From NCBI GenBank assembly GCA_010405405.1, contig MU004232.1:2480828-2544827 (forward strand): a stretch of 64,000 nucleotides of DNA. The letters are read 5' to 3'. Below are positions 1-10,060 of the stretch, piece by piece (positions within the stretch are counted from its first letter, which is position 1; every line of letters starts with the position of its first letter). Source of the DNA: Microthyrium microscopicum. Lineage: Eukaryota; Ascomycota; Dothideomycetes; Microthyriales; Microthyriaceae. The notes beneath the pieces are model-generated. The model saw only the letters and a list, made by a program, of their open reading frames with translations. It was not told the DNA's origin and made no database searches. Made by a program: the position numbers and the translations under genes.

Positions 1-420
1 TCTCGTAGCAATGTTCTCACTCATGTATCGGACAGCTTCTCGGAGCGCAAGGCGGTAGCCTGTGATGATCGTAGTGGGGTGAATGCGATTTTTCATGAGT
101 TCGTTCGCTCGTTTCAGCAACTCAGCAGCAATCAATACTACAGAAGTAGTTCCATCGCCAACTTCACGATCTTGCTGTTGTGCAAGATCCACCAAAATTT
201 TGCCAGCGGGATGGTCGATGTCGAGAAGGGAAAGAATGGTAGCGCCGTCGTTGGTGACTGTGACATCGCCGATATCATCTACCATCATCTTATCAAGGCC
301 TGAGGGCCCAAAGGAAGACTTAACGACATTGGAGATAGCTTGGGTAGCGGAAACGTTCTGATCGCGAATATCCTGGCCAGAGATTTTTTGGCCGCCTAAA
401 ACTGAGGTAAAAGTTAGCAT
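1..420 (-). CDS. CCT1: T-complex protein 1 subunit alpha (CCT1), 5' part only
   Basis: This is the N-terminal 140 codons of a group II chaperonin subunit of the cytosolic CCT/TRiC ring, which folds actin, tubulin and other proteins using ATP. The translation carries the nucleotide-binding signatures of the family: VVKSSFGPSGLDKMMVDD, TNDGATIL and GDGTTSVV. DDIGDVTVTNDGATIL and KNRIHPTTIITGYRLA point to the alpha subunit rather than another CCT paralogue. The ATG at 420 begins MLTFTSVLGGQKISGQD, which matches the usual start of fungal CCT1. An in-frame ATG at 471 would add 17 residues of unconvincing sequence. The gene runs off the left edge, so the apical and C-terminal parts are missing. No intron is seen in the visible part. 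Confidence 0.93.
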   Translation of the reverse strand, partial: MLTFTSVLGGQKISGQDIRDQNVSATQAISNVVKSSFGPSGLDKMMVDDIGDVTVTNDGATILSLLDIDHPAGKILVDLAQQQDREVGDGTTSVVLIAAELLKRANELMKNRIHPTTIITGYRLALREAVRYMSENIATR

Positions 421-1286
421 TTTTGAGAGCCTACAGGCAAACAATGAGATCCTTACACAGTGTTCCGGCATTCCGGGGCTGTTCGAATAGACTTGTCATT
501 CTGGCGTTGATACTCTAATTTGAAGCTGGGAACGTGAACTTTTTTCATGGAACGCGTCTGCAACTTAACGTTGGTGGAGCAGAAGCCTTGGAGGGGCAAC
601 GCCGAAGATTCTCCGCATTTAGCTGCGTTTCCCCATCAGCTTCGCTGGCTCCCATCAACGCTACTCTTTTAAAGGTGCTATATTTGCCATTGCATTCGAT
701 AAAATGTCCAATTCTGAACGCCCTCGATGGCAAATAAAGCACTCGATCATTGAGTGTAGAGCGTGGGAGCCATCGAAGTTGATGGGCGCGCGCCACTTAC
801 CTTGTCTATTGGTTGGTGCAATGCAAGGGGCGGCCTCTTCAGCCTTGTCGTCAGCCTGATCGTAACTACCTCTCTTCAGACCATGAGATCACCAGTGATA
901 AAAGGAATAAGAGCAAGGTTCGACTGCATGTTTCGTCCAAAATTAGCATTGGTGGACCTATCATAGCTCCACATCTTTGTGGCTGAGTATTAATTATGCA
1001 TTCTATCTAGGTAGCCTATACGGCATACGCTGGAAATACGCTATACGGCCCTGAGTAAACCTGCATGTGTCGTAATGCTGTCCTATTGTGTCATCAATGA
1101 GTTCTAAGACGGCCGTTAGCATTTGAGCTTATAGTTACTAATTTGAGATTATGCCCCTAATTCGAATTCGAGTTGTTGAGGCATGGTGCTGATTTCTATG
1201 ATCAGTTCCACCAGACATGTAACCTATTATCTTATTTCTACGTTAGCAATTGAGAGGCATTTGATGAATCTACCTAAGATAAAGTC
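421..1286. other. Intergenic region between CCT1 and cupin gene, with MITE copy A
   Basis: Divergent promoter region of CCT1 (left) and the cupin gene (right). The only structure I can see is the inverted-repeat element at about 622-795, described separately. Open frames here overlap that element and have no coding look. Confidence 0.6.
622..795. mobile_element. MITE-like inverted-repeat element, copy A (best preserved)
   Basis: About 160-175 bases with terminal inverted repeats. The left arm begins CCCATCAGCTTCGCTGGC near 632. The right arm, read on the minus strand from about 787, begins CCCATCAACTTCGATGGC. The two arms match over roughly 27 bases with few mismatches. Inside, a second inverted pair (GTGCTATATTTGCCAT near 675 and ATGGCAAATAAAGCAC near 727) makes most of the element foldable. 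It has no coding capacity. Related copies lie at about 6.3, 8.8, 18.7, 22.8 and 31.3 kb. I did not find a clear target-site duplication. Confidence 0.7.
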
Positions 1287-2109
1287 ATGTCAGATACAGT
1301 ACAATCTACCTCTAAGTCCACAGCAGATCATCCTGTCATCGCGTAAGTCTCGTCTAGGCGCAAGCACAGGTCTCACATTTTAACTGATCTCATAGCTTTG
1401 ATGGTGCCATTACAAGCACCACGCTCGTCCAACCGGGTCTTGCATTCGCTGCGGAGGTTATTTTCTATCTCCAACACCCTCAGCTTCGAAAACTTGCCTC
1501 TCAGAAGCCTCCTCTGCATTTCCATTGCTACCAAGAAGAATATATTGAAGTCACGGAAGGAAAACTAGCTGTAGAAGCAGATGGGAAAGAACAGGTCCTC
1601 ACGCCAGAGGATGGAGTCTTCCAGATTAAACCATGGACCCATCATCGACTATACCCGCCTCCAGATGATGGTTCTGAGATTACGAAATTCATCTTATCGG
1701 GAGCAGAAACAGAAGAACAGTACCAGCTAGATCATTTGTTCTTCTCTAACTGGTATGCCTACCAAGACACAGTTTTTGTTCAGGGAGGGAAATTTAGCTT
1801 GGTACAGATTTTGTCGGTACGTAATGTGGATACTTTCCCATGCCAAAGTCTATACACTTCTATCAGTCAAGCTAAGAAACGATGCAGATGTTCGATGCTG
1901 GTGGCTCTTACCTTTCCTTCCCTAAGTGGGTGCCAGGCGGCCGTACATTGTCTAGATTAATGGGCATCGTAGTTGGAAGGTGGATTGGTGGTTTAATGGG
2001 CTATCAGCCATATTACAAGGAATGGAGCACTGATTGGGAATTGGCATGCAGGCGTATGGAAGGTTCATATTTCCAACGACGCTTCATAGATCGTTTGAGG
2101 AGCGGATAA
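1287..2109 (+). CDS. Cupin-domain protein
   Basis: Predicted 232-residue protein from three exons: 1287-1342, 1396-1816 and 1888-2109. The introns are 53 and 71 bases with GTAAGT and GTACGT donors. The middle exon encodes a single cupin barrel. The first metal-binding cupin motif is visible as HFHCYQEEYIEVTEGKL (H-x-H...E...G), followed by a PWTHHRLYPP segment where the second cupin motif is expected. The C-terminal exon has a short hydrophobic, glycine-rich stretch (LMGIVVGRWIGGLMGYQP) that may be a membrane-contacting helix. No specific substrate can be named. Similar fungal cupins often sit in secondary-metabolite clusters. The gene converges on a prenyltransferase gene 127 bases downstream, which is suggestive but no more. 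Confidence 0.75.
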
Positions 2110-2236
2110 ATTTGACTGTATGATACTCACCTCGACAATATTTTGCCCCAAGCAGAACGTCAAGCGCTCTTCTACGAGTAATTACTTGTACAATGATCTC
2201 TGCGCCCTGGAAATGCATCTTGATTCAATAAGAGCC

Positions 2237-3247
2237 TCAGGTATTCTGTCCAGCAAACTTATACTCTAGCAGCAATCCAAATACAATGGCTCCTCCTGTA
2301 TATTGAAAACCATGGCGGAACCACCAAGCGCAGCTCTTTGGATTTCTTAACTCCACCCTTGTTATCATCAAGGACAAACTGACAAATGACCCGACCCCAG
2401 ATACCAGAAAGTATGAGATCCCTAGTCCGCCAGTAAAGCCTGAAACCGCGATGAATAACATCATCAGGGCGAGACACAACCAGAGAAACCCCTTTGTTCT
2501 ATCTCCAAACAAAACAGCCGTACTGCCCACCGACAACTTAATGTCTTGTTTCAAGTCCAGATGCGCATACACGGTGTCGTATATGATAGTCCAAAAAGTG
2601 CAAGCGATCATCAGTGTTATGAGTGGAAGAGATATTCTTTGAACGACGACTCCTTGCGAACGCAGGATAAGTAAGAAAGGCCTGACACCCATGGCTAACC
2701 CGCCGATCAATATGCCCCAAGATAAACAAAATCCAAGTACTAGTTGAGGAAAGTTTGTATGTCGTTTCGCGAGCGGATAATAGGCTGTAGCGATGACATT
2801 CGGTAAGGCATACAGAGCGCTGTCTCTGAACGGAAATGGGATGAAGCAGAGCAGAGCTAAGATAGCCTGTGAGATAGCGAAGAATTGTGCGTTCTTCTTG
2901 GTCACAGCTCCCCGTGGGATTGGACGGTTTCGAGTTCGGTCGACCTTTGCGTCGATATCTGCATCGACGATATCATTCCATATGTGTGCAGCATTGGAGA
3001 AGAACACACTCCCTGCTGCTACGATAGCTGAAGTATGAAGTGTCTCTGATAAGGGACTTCGCTGAAGAGTTGCCGCGTAGATGATCCCAAAAAGATGCGG
3101 CAAATATATGAGCAGGATCGGGGCGGGAGACGTAAGCCGAGTGAGTTGGATGTAGGGTGTCCAGGCGGGAGGAAAGTAAGACATCCAGCCCGTTTGCTTG
3201 TTGCCTCCAAGAAGCAGGTGTGCTGAAGAGCTTGGAGCAGTGTTCAT
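2237..3247 (-). CDS. UbiA-family prenyltransferase (4-hydroxybenzoate polyprenyltransferase-like)
   Basis: Single-exon gene of 336 residues. It is an integral membrane aromatic prenyltransferase of the UbiA superfamily, which joins a polyprenyl diphosphate to an aromatic acceptor. The first aspartate-rich motif is NDIVDADIDAKVDRTRNRPI at residues 91-110. The second is YDTVYAHLDLKQD near 223-235. Both bind the magnesium-diphosphate. About eight hydrophobic segments follow the family pattern. COQ2 would normally carry an N-terminal mitochondrial presequence. Here the N terminus is short and serine-rich, and the sequence looks closer to the fungal meroterpenoid enzymes, so I do not call it COQ2. 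The start is the ATG at 3247; an upstream in-frame TTG is not used. It is tail-to-tail with the cupin gene. Confidence 0.85.
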   Translation of the reverse strand: MNTAPSSSAHLLLGGNKQTGWMSYFPPAWTPYIQLTRLTSPAPILLIYLPHLFGIIYAATLQRSPLSETLHTSAIVAAGSVFFSNAAHIWNDIVDADIDAKVDRTRNRPIPRGAVTKKNAQFFAISQAILALLCFIPFPFRDSALYALPNVIATAYYPLAKRHTNFPQLVLGFCLSWGILIGGLAMGVRPFLLILRSQGVVVQRISLPLITLMIACTFWTIIYDTVYAHLDLKQDIKLSVGSTAVLFGDRTKGFLWLCLALMMLFIAVSGFTGGLGISYFLVSGVGSFVSLSLMITRVELRNPKSCAWWFRHGFQYTGGAIVFGLLLEYKFAGQNT

Positions 3248-4002
3248 TGCCGTCTGTTGACCCAATCAATAGATGACAGCTTATCTAGAGGGTACCTAAC
3301 GTTATAGAATGAAACTACCTAGAGGCTAGGTTGTTGCTGAAGCTGGTCAAGAATAAGAAATATGGAAGGCTAACTTGTGAAGTATTGCAATGCAGTGGAA
3401 GACAATGTGGTGCTCAAGAATATTTAGGTAATTGCAAACTTGCAGTAATCTTTGAGATTCTTTCATGAATGTCGATCGATTTTACAATGGATACCTTGAA
3501 TACGGCCTTGTATACGGTTCTTACGGCCCCAGTGGACTGCAGACAAATACAAGCCTTCATGAACAACGTATGGTAGGGTACTCTTTCTTCCCGAATCTCG
3601 AGCACTTTATCTCCCGGCAAGTCCAGAGGTATTAAAAACAACCAGTCAACAAAATTTGGTTGTGATAGAGGGCGATAGTGTGTTGTGAATGGGTTAATTC
3701 GATATGGTGCATCCCTTGTCAATAGTAGTGTCATCATGGCCTGGACTCTTCCAAACTTTAGGGGGCGGTGACCGTAATACACGGTATCGCTTTATAATGA
3801 ATGAAGCGATGTTCGAGTACAAAACATACAGCCTGTATCTAATGAGCGTTAAGATAGGGTACTCTAGGTATTTATGAAGCATGAAAACATTACAAAACTG
3901 TATTCATGATTCGAGTGCTGCCCAATAGTATCTACAAAAACCACTGTAGCTATTTCCAACTGTTCGCCTCGATACCGTTCTCTCCAGCAATAGGTAGATA
4001 GC
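3248..4002. other. Intergenic region, possible small gene remnant
   Basis: Promoter of the UbiA gene plus the 3' flank of the orphan gene to the right. A minus-strand open frame of 107 codons (3414-3737) begins with two ATG codons. It shows no family resemblance, and I regard it as a weak candidate or a relic. Confidence 0.4.
3414..3737 (-). CDS. Doubtful small open reading frame
   Basis: 107 codons starting at the first of two adjacent ATGs. The translation is mixed hydrophobic and basic (NFVDWLFLIPLDLPGDKVLE is its most protein-like part). I recognise no domain, see no splice sites tying it to neighbours, and cannot exclude chance. It lies between the UbiA gene and an orphan gene, both on the same strand. 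Confidence 0.2.
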   Translation of the reverse strand: MMTLLLTRDAPYRINPFTTHYRPLSQPNFVDWLFLIPLDLPGDKVLEIREERVPYHTLFMKACICLQSTGAVRTVYKAVFKVSIVKSIDIHERISKITASLQLPKYS

Positions 4003-5031
4003 TCAAAGGGCTATCAGGCTGGGTGAGGGCGCAGTGTTTTCAAGCTGCCTTTCAGCCTCGTTTCGCCATTTCAACCAGTACTCGTGGGCTACTCTCCGGA
4101 TAATTAGAATATCAGCTGCCGACCAGAATTCAAGCTGTTTCCCAAACCACCCAGTCTTTTGTTGTATTTCGACCTGGTACCCTGCTGTCTGCACATAGTC
4201 CACAATCTCTTTACGCGCAGGAATGTCACATGAACGTTCTGTCACCGCCCGAGCAAATCGAGCCTTGCTCCAAATTTCTACAGGGAACAGGTACTCGGAC
4301 GTCGGCACATTATCAAGCAAGTAATCGTGAAATGGCTGCCAATCAACATGCTTTTTGAGGTCTTCTATTTGTGCAGAAAGCCATATCGTCGCGTCGCGCT
4401 CCTCAGGAGGATTCCACTGGATATTCGAGATAGAAATCCTGTTGTTGAACAAATCTCTAACATGACGCGCTCCTGTATCCCCGCATCCGAGGAAGAAATA
4501 GTCTGGAGCGTGTAAAGGGACTCTTCCTATTCGATGCGAGGCTCTTACGATCGATTCAATAATGACATTGTCGAAGTCGAGATATCGTTGTAGTTCGTCG
4601 CCAGAAAGGTATTTGCCGGCGAGACCGCGATGCCTCCACGGGTAGCCTTTCAGCTCTGAAAATCCCATGATATTGGGAACTGTCCAAAAAGGAGGCACTT
4701 TTTTATGTTCGTGGAACATTTGTACCAGATCGTGGAAAGTCGCTGGTATTGGTTTGATTATGGTATGATAGCCTCTGGATTCGCTATGCACTTTAAGAAG
4801 AAAGAATCTGCAGGTGGTAAGACTCAAGTCGTGTATATTCTCCTTAGTCTTCCAAGTGCGCTGCTCCCATATCTGTCGTGTTCCCCTGGATGATGAAGAT
4901 GTTTCATCATCATCTCCAGTGATCGAGGACTTCTCTTCGGATATGTGGTCATCATGGTCGCCATGACGAGATCGTTGCCTGTTCGGTGAACCAACCGACT
5001 GGCCCACACGGAGTTCTCTATTGTGTTGCAT
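4003..5031 (-). CDS. Hypothetical protein, 342 residues
   Basis: One open exon from an ATG at 5031 to the stop at 4003. The first 60 residues are hydrophilic and low in complexity (histidine, aspartate and serine rich, with a run of serines), so probably disordered. The remaining 280 residues look like a folded globular domain rich in tryptophan and aromatic residues (WQPFHDYLLDNV, EIWSKARFARAV, HEYWLKWRNEAERQ). No signal peptide, membrane segment or catalytic motif is recognisable, and I cannot assign it to a family. Codon use and uninterrupted length support a real gene. Confidence 0.65.
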   Translation of the reverse strand: MQHNRELRVGQSVGSPNRQRSRHGDHDDHISEEKSSITGDDDETSSSSRGTRQIWEQRTWKTKENIHDLSLTTCRFFLLKVHSESRGYHTIIKPIPATFHDLVQMFHEHKKVPPFWTVPNIMGFSELKGYPWRHRGLAGKYLSGDELQRYLDFDNVIIESIVRASHRIGRVPLHAPDYFFLGCGDTGARHVRDLFNNRISISNIQWNPPEERDATIWLSAQIEDLKKHVDWQPFHDYLLDNVPTSEYLFPVEIWSKARFARAVTERSCDIPARKEIVDYVQTAGYQVEIQQKTGWFGKQLEFWSAADILIIRRVAHEYWLKWRNEAERQLENTAPSPSLIAL

Positions 5032-5528
5032 GTTCGGGTATAGGTGATGTTTTGTATACTGACGTACTGACTATTAGCAAGGTTTTTGTGCTGTGATGCG
5101 ATAGTATCAATCTGAAGTATGCAGCAGTTGACCTACTTGAACACGTTGATGTATCAAGAAAGCTGGAAATACGATGGATAACCTGAGCCAAGTGGATCTG
5201 ATTGCGATAGTGTTCCTTTAGTGCAGACTTTCACGGCTGCATTCGCTTAGCTGTACCAAAGGCCCAAAGCAATACAACTTGGCTCATCAATACCATGGGA
5301 CAGCAAAAAAGTTCAAAAGCTGGCGTAATCCCATGAACTAACGGTTCCGACCTGGGTTTTAGTCTTCGTCTCGTTATGTAAAAGTGGGCAAGTCAGCAAG
5401 TCGGCATGAAGGACTATCGAAGACAACGGAGCAGTATATAGTATTGCTGTTGGTAAAGGTAACTTTACGGTGTTTAGAGCATAAACAATCTAATGGCGCT
5501 TCTCAGTACGTCCATTCTTTATGGAAGG
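5032..5528. other. Intergenic region
   Basis: Upstream region of the 342-residue orphan gene. No gene, repeat or RNA recognised. Confidence 0.5.
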
Positions 5529-6152
5529 CTAGGGTTGGAGCTGCCTAATCAGCATGAGCACTGTGTTTATGTCATGTGAGACTGCGTAGTCTACACCTTG
5601 TACCGTCCACCTTTGTTGGTGCTTTGTGGCAGACACCAGCTCATATGATAGATTGACGCGTTGCTGCTGCTCTTGAATTGTCGCGATGGATCTGTAGTTG
5701 CCGCGGATAGGTTTGTTGAGCCAGAGTCGAAGCGTTTCGGTCTCGTAAATGTCCTTAAACCTAGGATCAAGAAGCACGCTGCGGAGGCTGGGAGCAACGC
5801 CGAGTTTTTGAAAAGTAGAGGTATGGCTGACGAGAGCTGAGTGTTGGTACTTGGTGGCAGACACTAGCTCATAGTTTGGCTTGAAGCGTTGGTGGTTGAG
5901 AAGTGGCTGGATGAGGTGTGAGATGGACAGAAGGTCATGCTAGTCGAGGAAGCAGATGTTGTCAAGTGACGAGAGGTAATGCCGGCCGATAAGGGCTCTC
6001 CAAAGCGTTGCTATGGGAGAGATGAGCAAATCGTGCATCGTAGGGACGACGAGCTGTCGTTGATGAGCTCGAGACTGGTCTTTCTGAGGTTGGAGATCAA
6101 GTGCTGTCGTCGATAAGCTCGAATGCTGGTCGTTTCTGAGATCGGAGACCAA
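5529..6152 (-). pseudogene. Orphan open frame broken by one in-frame TAG
   Basis: On the minus strand a single frame is open from an ATG at 6152 to a stop at 5529, except for one TAG at 5942-5940. The part after the TAG contains a duplicated segment: YELVSATKYQ and, about 85 residues later, YELVSATKHQQR. The part before it contains imperfect 17-residue repeats that match a DNA tandem repeat. No known family. It could be a decayed gene, two separate small genes, or a gene whose stop lies in an intron I did not recognise. The duplicated peptide in one frame argues that the frame was once translated. Confidence 0.4.
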
Positions 6153-6185
6153 GAGCTGTCGTTCTGAGATCGAACGCTGCTCATA
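6048..6185. repeat. Imperfect 50-52 base tandem repeat, about 2.6 units
   Basis: GAGCTGTCGT-type unit starts recur at 6051, 6101 (as GTGCTGTCGT) and 6153. Each is followed by a related stretch of the form GAGCTCGA..CTGGTC..TTCTGAG..GGAGA. The repeat lies inside the 5' part of the broken open frame on the minus strand. Confidence 0.6.
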
Positions 6186-6688
6186 AGTGGTTACTTCAAG
6201 TCAAGGACATATAGACTTAGAGCTTGCCAGAGGCCCAAGGTTCAGGTTCCAGAAGTAGGTGACAGAATAGATGGCGCGTTCCTAGCAACTAAGACCTCTC
6301 TCAGGCACTGCTTGATGAAATGATACGTTAATTCCCATTTGGTTCGATAGATATTCGAGCATTATCGGCATTCGATGGAAAATAAGGCACCTGATCGTGG
6401 AGCTTAACAGATGGTAGATATCAAACTTGATTCAGAGCGTGCCAATTATTTTATCGCCTGGTTAGCAGTCATACTGAGTATTCAGGAGCGCTGCTACCAA
6501 GGCAGTCGCATTCCCTAATGTGTAATATCTTTTATTTCAGTAGGTACTACTAAAGTAATTGATGGAACTTGCCTTATAATTGAACTTGCTACATTGCTGT
6601 TGCTATTATACAGTATACTTTAGAGAAGCACAGTAAGGTGGACCGCAGCGGCCAGAAGCACTATTCATACGTGAACGGCCAAGAGAAC
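6186..6688. other. Intergenic region with MITE copy E
   Basis: 3' flank of the NAD+ synthetase gene. It contains the degenerate inverted-repeat element at about 6329-6446. Nothing else recognised. Confidence 0.5.
6329..6446. mobile_element. MITE-like element, copy E (degenerate)
   Basis: The core GGCATTCGATGGAAAATAAGGCAC and its continuation to GATGGTAGATATC resemble copies A and F. The left end AATTCCCATTTGG and the right end, read in reverse as TTGGCACGCTCTGAATCAAG, are weak versions of the family ends. Shorter than the other copies, with probable internal deletion. Confidence 0.45.
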
Positions 6689-9109
6689 TCAGTCCACCTC
6701 CGAGTCGTCTTCACTTCCGGCCTCCTGAGCGGTTTCTAGGCTCTCAGCATGCTTTCGGATCTTGTTGAATTGGTACTCCATGCTTGGATACAAGAATGGC
6801 CGCAGATCATGTCGATTATCGTCCGGATTATATCCGCTCATATGAATGCTTGGAGTCATAATAGTCGACTTGTGTCGATTGATGCAGTAGTACCGGAAGA
6901 ACTTGATCGTCTTCTCTGCAATTACACTCGGCGTATGACCAGGCCGCTCCTTCCAGTCTCCTAGCAGACGTAGGTAGCTCGAGAAAGCACCAAGCTTCTC
7001 GACCTTTCGCAGGATACCATAGACTTGGAGATCGGAATAGCTAATACCCATCTCACTATCACTTTCGTCATCCTGTACGCCGGCGCTGAGGGGCAGGAGT
7101 TCGGCGGTTGGTGTAGCGTCGATGAACTTATTGAGGATCGGGAGATCCCATTTGGCGCAAGCCCATCTTAAAAAGTCCTTTGCGTCGTTCTTGCTGATGG
7201 AGCCTAGGGGTGCGATGTCACCGGAGCTCGCGTCGTATTTGGTCACGTAGCCGCGCAGATTTTCGTCGACGTTGCCGGAGGTGACTACGAGGAGGCTGGC
7301 ACCAGCGCGGGGAAGCTTACGGGCTGTGGTGGAGAGTTGGGCGTATTCATAGGATATGACCATTCGATTACGGGCTTGGATGTTCTGCTTGGCCAGCGAT
7401 TCTGCTGCAGAGCCACCCTCAACTGAGTATTTGGGTATGAAGCCCAGACCTTGCTTGATGATGGCTTCGTGGGCAGTGATAACTTCATCAATGGTCAAAT
7501 CGCTATGATAAGCTCCAATGATCTTGGACAGGTCTCGAGCTCTTGAACGCGTTTCTTCGCTAGAGTTGACTGTGCCCATATATGCAGTGTGAAGTAACAG
7601 GCTCGTAATCTCTTCTGGCTTCGTTGGCTGGAGATCCTTGACTCCTGTAATGCGACGCAGCTCGTTCAAAGTAGTTGTCTCGCCAGCTTGGATGGACTGT
7701 AAAACAAACTTGGCCATACCAAATATGAAGCAAGCCACTGTGCAAGAATCCAAACCACCAGAGAGAGCCAAGAAGAATCCTCCGGCGCTGGAGCGACACA
7801 GATATTGCCAAAGGAAGACGGATTCAGCAAGCCATATCTCTTCCATAGGATGAAGAATTTGAGCTTGAATCTCCTTGGTGACTGTGAGAGTTTTGGACAG
7901 GTAAATCTCACGAGCAGTGCGAGACAGCTTCAAGTTGCACTCGACTCTTGGATAATCAGTTTGATGAGAAGCCTGAACAGATCGAGCGGAATCAGCAGGA
8001 CGTTTAGTTCGGACAGCCTCTATGTCGATAGTAGCGATCGTTACTTCAACAGGTTTGAGACTGAATTGAGAGCCCTGATTGAGAATCTTTCCATTGACAA
8101 AGATGAGAGATGAACCATCATACATCTGTCGGGCCTCACTATCGACTCCAGTAGCGTTAGCATAAACGTAGATACCACCAAGCTTCCGTGTGCAGTTGGC
8201 AATCAAGTCTATACGAGTGTTGAGTTTTCTTAGTTCAGCATGGGATGCTGACGAGTTGAGAATGATCTCGCATCCATTGAGCCCCATGTAACTGGATGGA
8301 TTCAAGGGGGTAAAAAGTTCCTCACAGCTTTCACAGCCTATAGCGGTGTCTAGGGTTGACAGAATGCCGTCGCCAAATGGAACTGTCCTTTGACCAGTCG
8401 CCTCTCGAAGACCATGCTCAAGATAGTAATCCTCAAATATACGATGCTTTTCCACTGCCCATGCAGTGAAATGCCGAGTCTCACGGTAAAGACCATCGTT
8501 TGCTAACGACTGTTTCGGCCGAATGAAGTAGATGTGTTTGAAAGTTGCCAGAACTCGACAATTATAGAGGGTGTTTCGATGGCGCATGGGAAGTCCAAGG
8601 TCGATCACCATGTCCTGGCAAATAGGATCGCTGATTATTTCGGTCAGCATTTGGATACTATCCTGAACAGTGTCGGCCTCCAAGAAATGATCAAGGCACC
8701 CATAGCCGGAGATTTCTAGCTCAGGACCTGATTTTCGTGTCAGCATCTGCCAACTAAAAATCAAAATGAACGGCCCACTCCCATCAAAGCCGATAGCTAT
8801 CAGCATCCCTGTTCTTCGAAGGATACTTTGTTCTCCATGGCATTCGATAATAAATCAGAGCCTGAGCGTCTTTCATGACAAGTAGAACAGTCGGTGTTAG
8901 AGCGTGGCGGATGGTAGACATGGTAGATGATGGGAGCATGCCACGTGTATTACAATCCCGCAGCGAATTGGAAGATATAACTTACCCGTTCTTAGTCGAG
9001 CGCCTTGAGCTTTTGCAATACGGATAGATTCGAGAATTCGATCTCGGTTGCCTCGAAAGTCTAAAGCAATAGAAGGAAGCGTCGCAGCTGCGACTGTGAT
9101 GTAGCTCAT
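6689..9109 (-). CDS. QNS1: Glutamine-dependent NAD+ synthetase
   Basis: Two exons, 9109-8986 and 8727-6689, give 720 residues, close to the usual 710-725 for the eukaryotic enzyme. It makes NAD+ from nicotinic acid adenine dinucleotide, ATP and glutamine-derived ammonia. The N-terminal CN-hydrolase glutaminase domain has its triad: Glu44 in GPELEISGYG, Lys113 in IRPKQSL and Cys176 in GCESCEELF. The C-terminal synthetase domain has the pyrophosphatase loop LSGGLDSC, then TKYDASSGDIAPLG and NRHKSTIMTP. The conserved glutaminase loop normally reading QKGCDGDRLYYDG is here TGVDSEARQMYDG, and many other positions differ, so this may be a divergent paralogue. The 258-base intron is about four times the usual size because it holds a MITE-like insertion. 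Confidence 0.9.
8768..8946. mobile_element. MITE-like element, copy F, inside the QNS1 intron
   Basis: About 179 bases with ends CCCACTCCCATCAAAG (left) and, read in reverse from the right, TGGCATGCTCCCATCATC. It shares with copy A the internal segments CGCTCTAACACCGA and TTATCGAATGCCATGG (minus strand). It lies wholly within the intron 8728-8985. Removing it would leave an intron of about 79 bases. Confidence 0.65.
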
Positions 9110-10060
9110 GATGGTTGATGGGAGATCGGGTAGTGGATGGAAGAGTAGGGAGTGGGCGTGAGGATGATGTCTCAATGTAAGTTTGAGAATTTCAAGTTAA
9201 GTGAAGAACTGCTGGTAGTAGATCGGAGTTTGCGACTTGTATCGTTAGTAGCTTTCGAAGACAACTGGATGGTTGGCCAACTTCGGTCGATATAACGAAA
9301 CGTGTGCAAGAGTTTGGCTTACTCTGGATTCGCCTGTAGAAATCTGGATGTACAGTGGAGTAATTTCGTGCCGGATTTAGGCTGATGCTATATTCAGTGA
9401 TTCACCCTGTTGAAGGCAAAACGATCGATAGTTTGGGACGTATTTGGGAGTGGCCGCACCAGTGAAATGGTGACTGCAAGCAAGCAGTATCTACCCCAGA
9501 CTCCAAGGGGAGACGGAGTTGAGAACAATATGTTATCTTGAAGGCTTGATAATGAAGTTTGTTCTGGGCAGTGTGATATATATGATGTTATCTCAATCTT
9601 GAAGGATGAAGCTGGTGGAATGGTCCCCTCTGAGTCTCTAGTAGCCTAGTAGGAAATGGGTGACTGGAATCTGAACTGCTGTTGGCGAAGTAAAAGGCTT
9701 GACATTCGACCATGAAATCAGATGTTTGAACTTCTTAGTTCACCCCAGATCAATTATTTACTGCCAATAAGAAAAAGAAGCGGTGGTTCTGACTTCACCA
9801 CCGCTGATAATGGATACCGCAGCCTTACTAAGCAGGCAGTTTTGACTTCGCGAGATCCTTGCTACTGACCTCGACTGTCGCGTCTTAACTCCAATCAAAT
9901 CCCAATCAACTCCCATCTTTGCCATCCTACACTCGGCATTTCACATCCCATGGAGCCTTCTCGTATTGGCGGCATCGGTTCGTAGCATTGCTGAGCTATG
10001 GTACGCACAATTGTTGTCGAGATGCTTGCCTTCAACCGCCCATAGCACGTCGATCAACAC
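9110..10060. other. Divergent intergenic region
   Basis: Upstream of QNS1 (left) and of the cysteine-cluster gene (right). No gene, repeat or RNA recognised. Confidence 0.5.

Noticed and set aside
2237-3265. UbiA start at 3265
   Set aside because: That codon is TTG. The first ATG in frame is at 3247.
8101-8200. Apparent loss of the glutaminase nucleophile cysteine in NAD+ synthetase (Val in ATGVDSEARQ where most enzymes have GCDGDR)
   Set aside because: The catalytic cysteine of this family is the one in the CEELWTP segment (C175 in the human enzyme), and here GCESCEELF keeps it at residue 176. The changed loop is notable but not the nucleophile.
6689-8806. NAD+ synthetase starting at the ATG near 8806
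   Set aside because: Those first residues come from intron and transposon-like sequence. Splicing from 8986 to 8727 restores the conserved N terminus through ARLRTGPELEISGYG.
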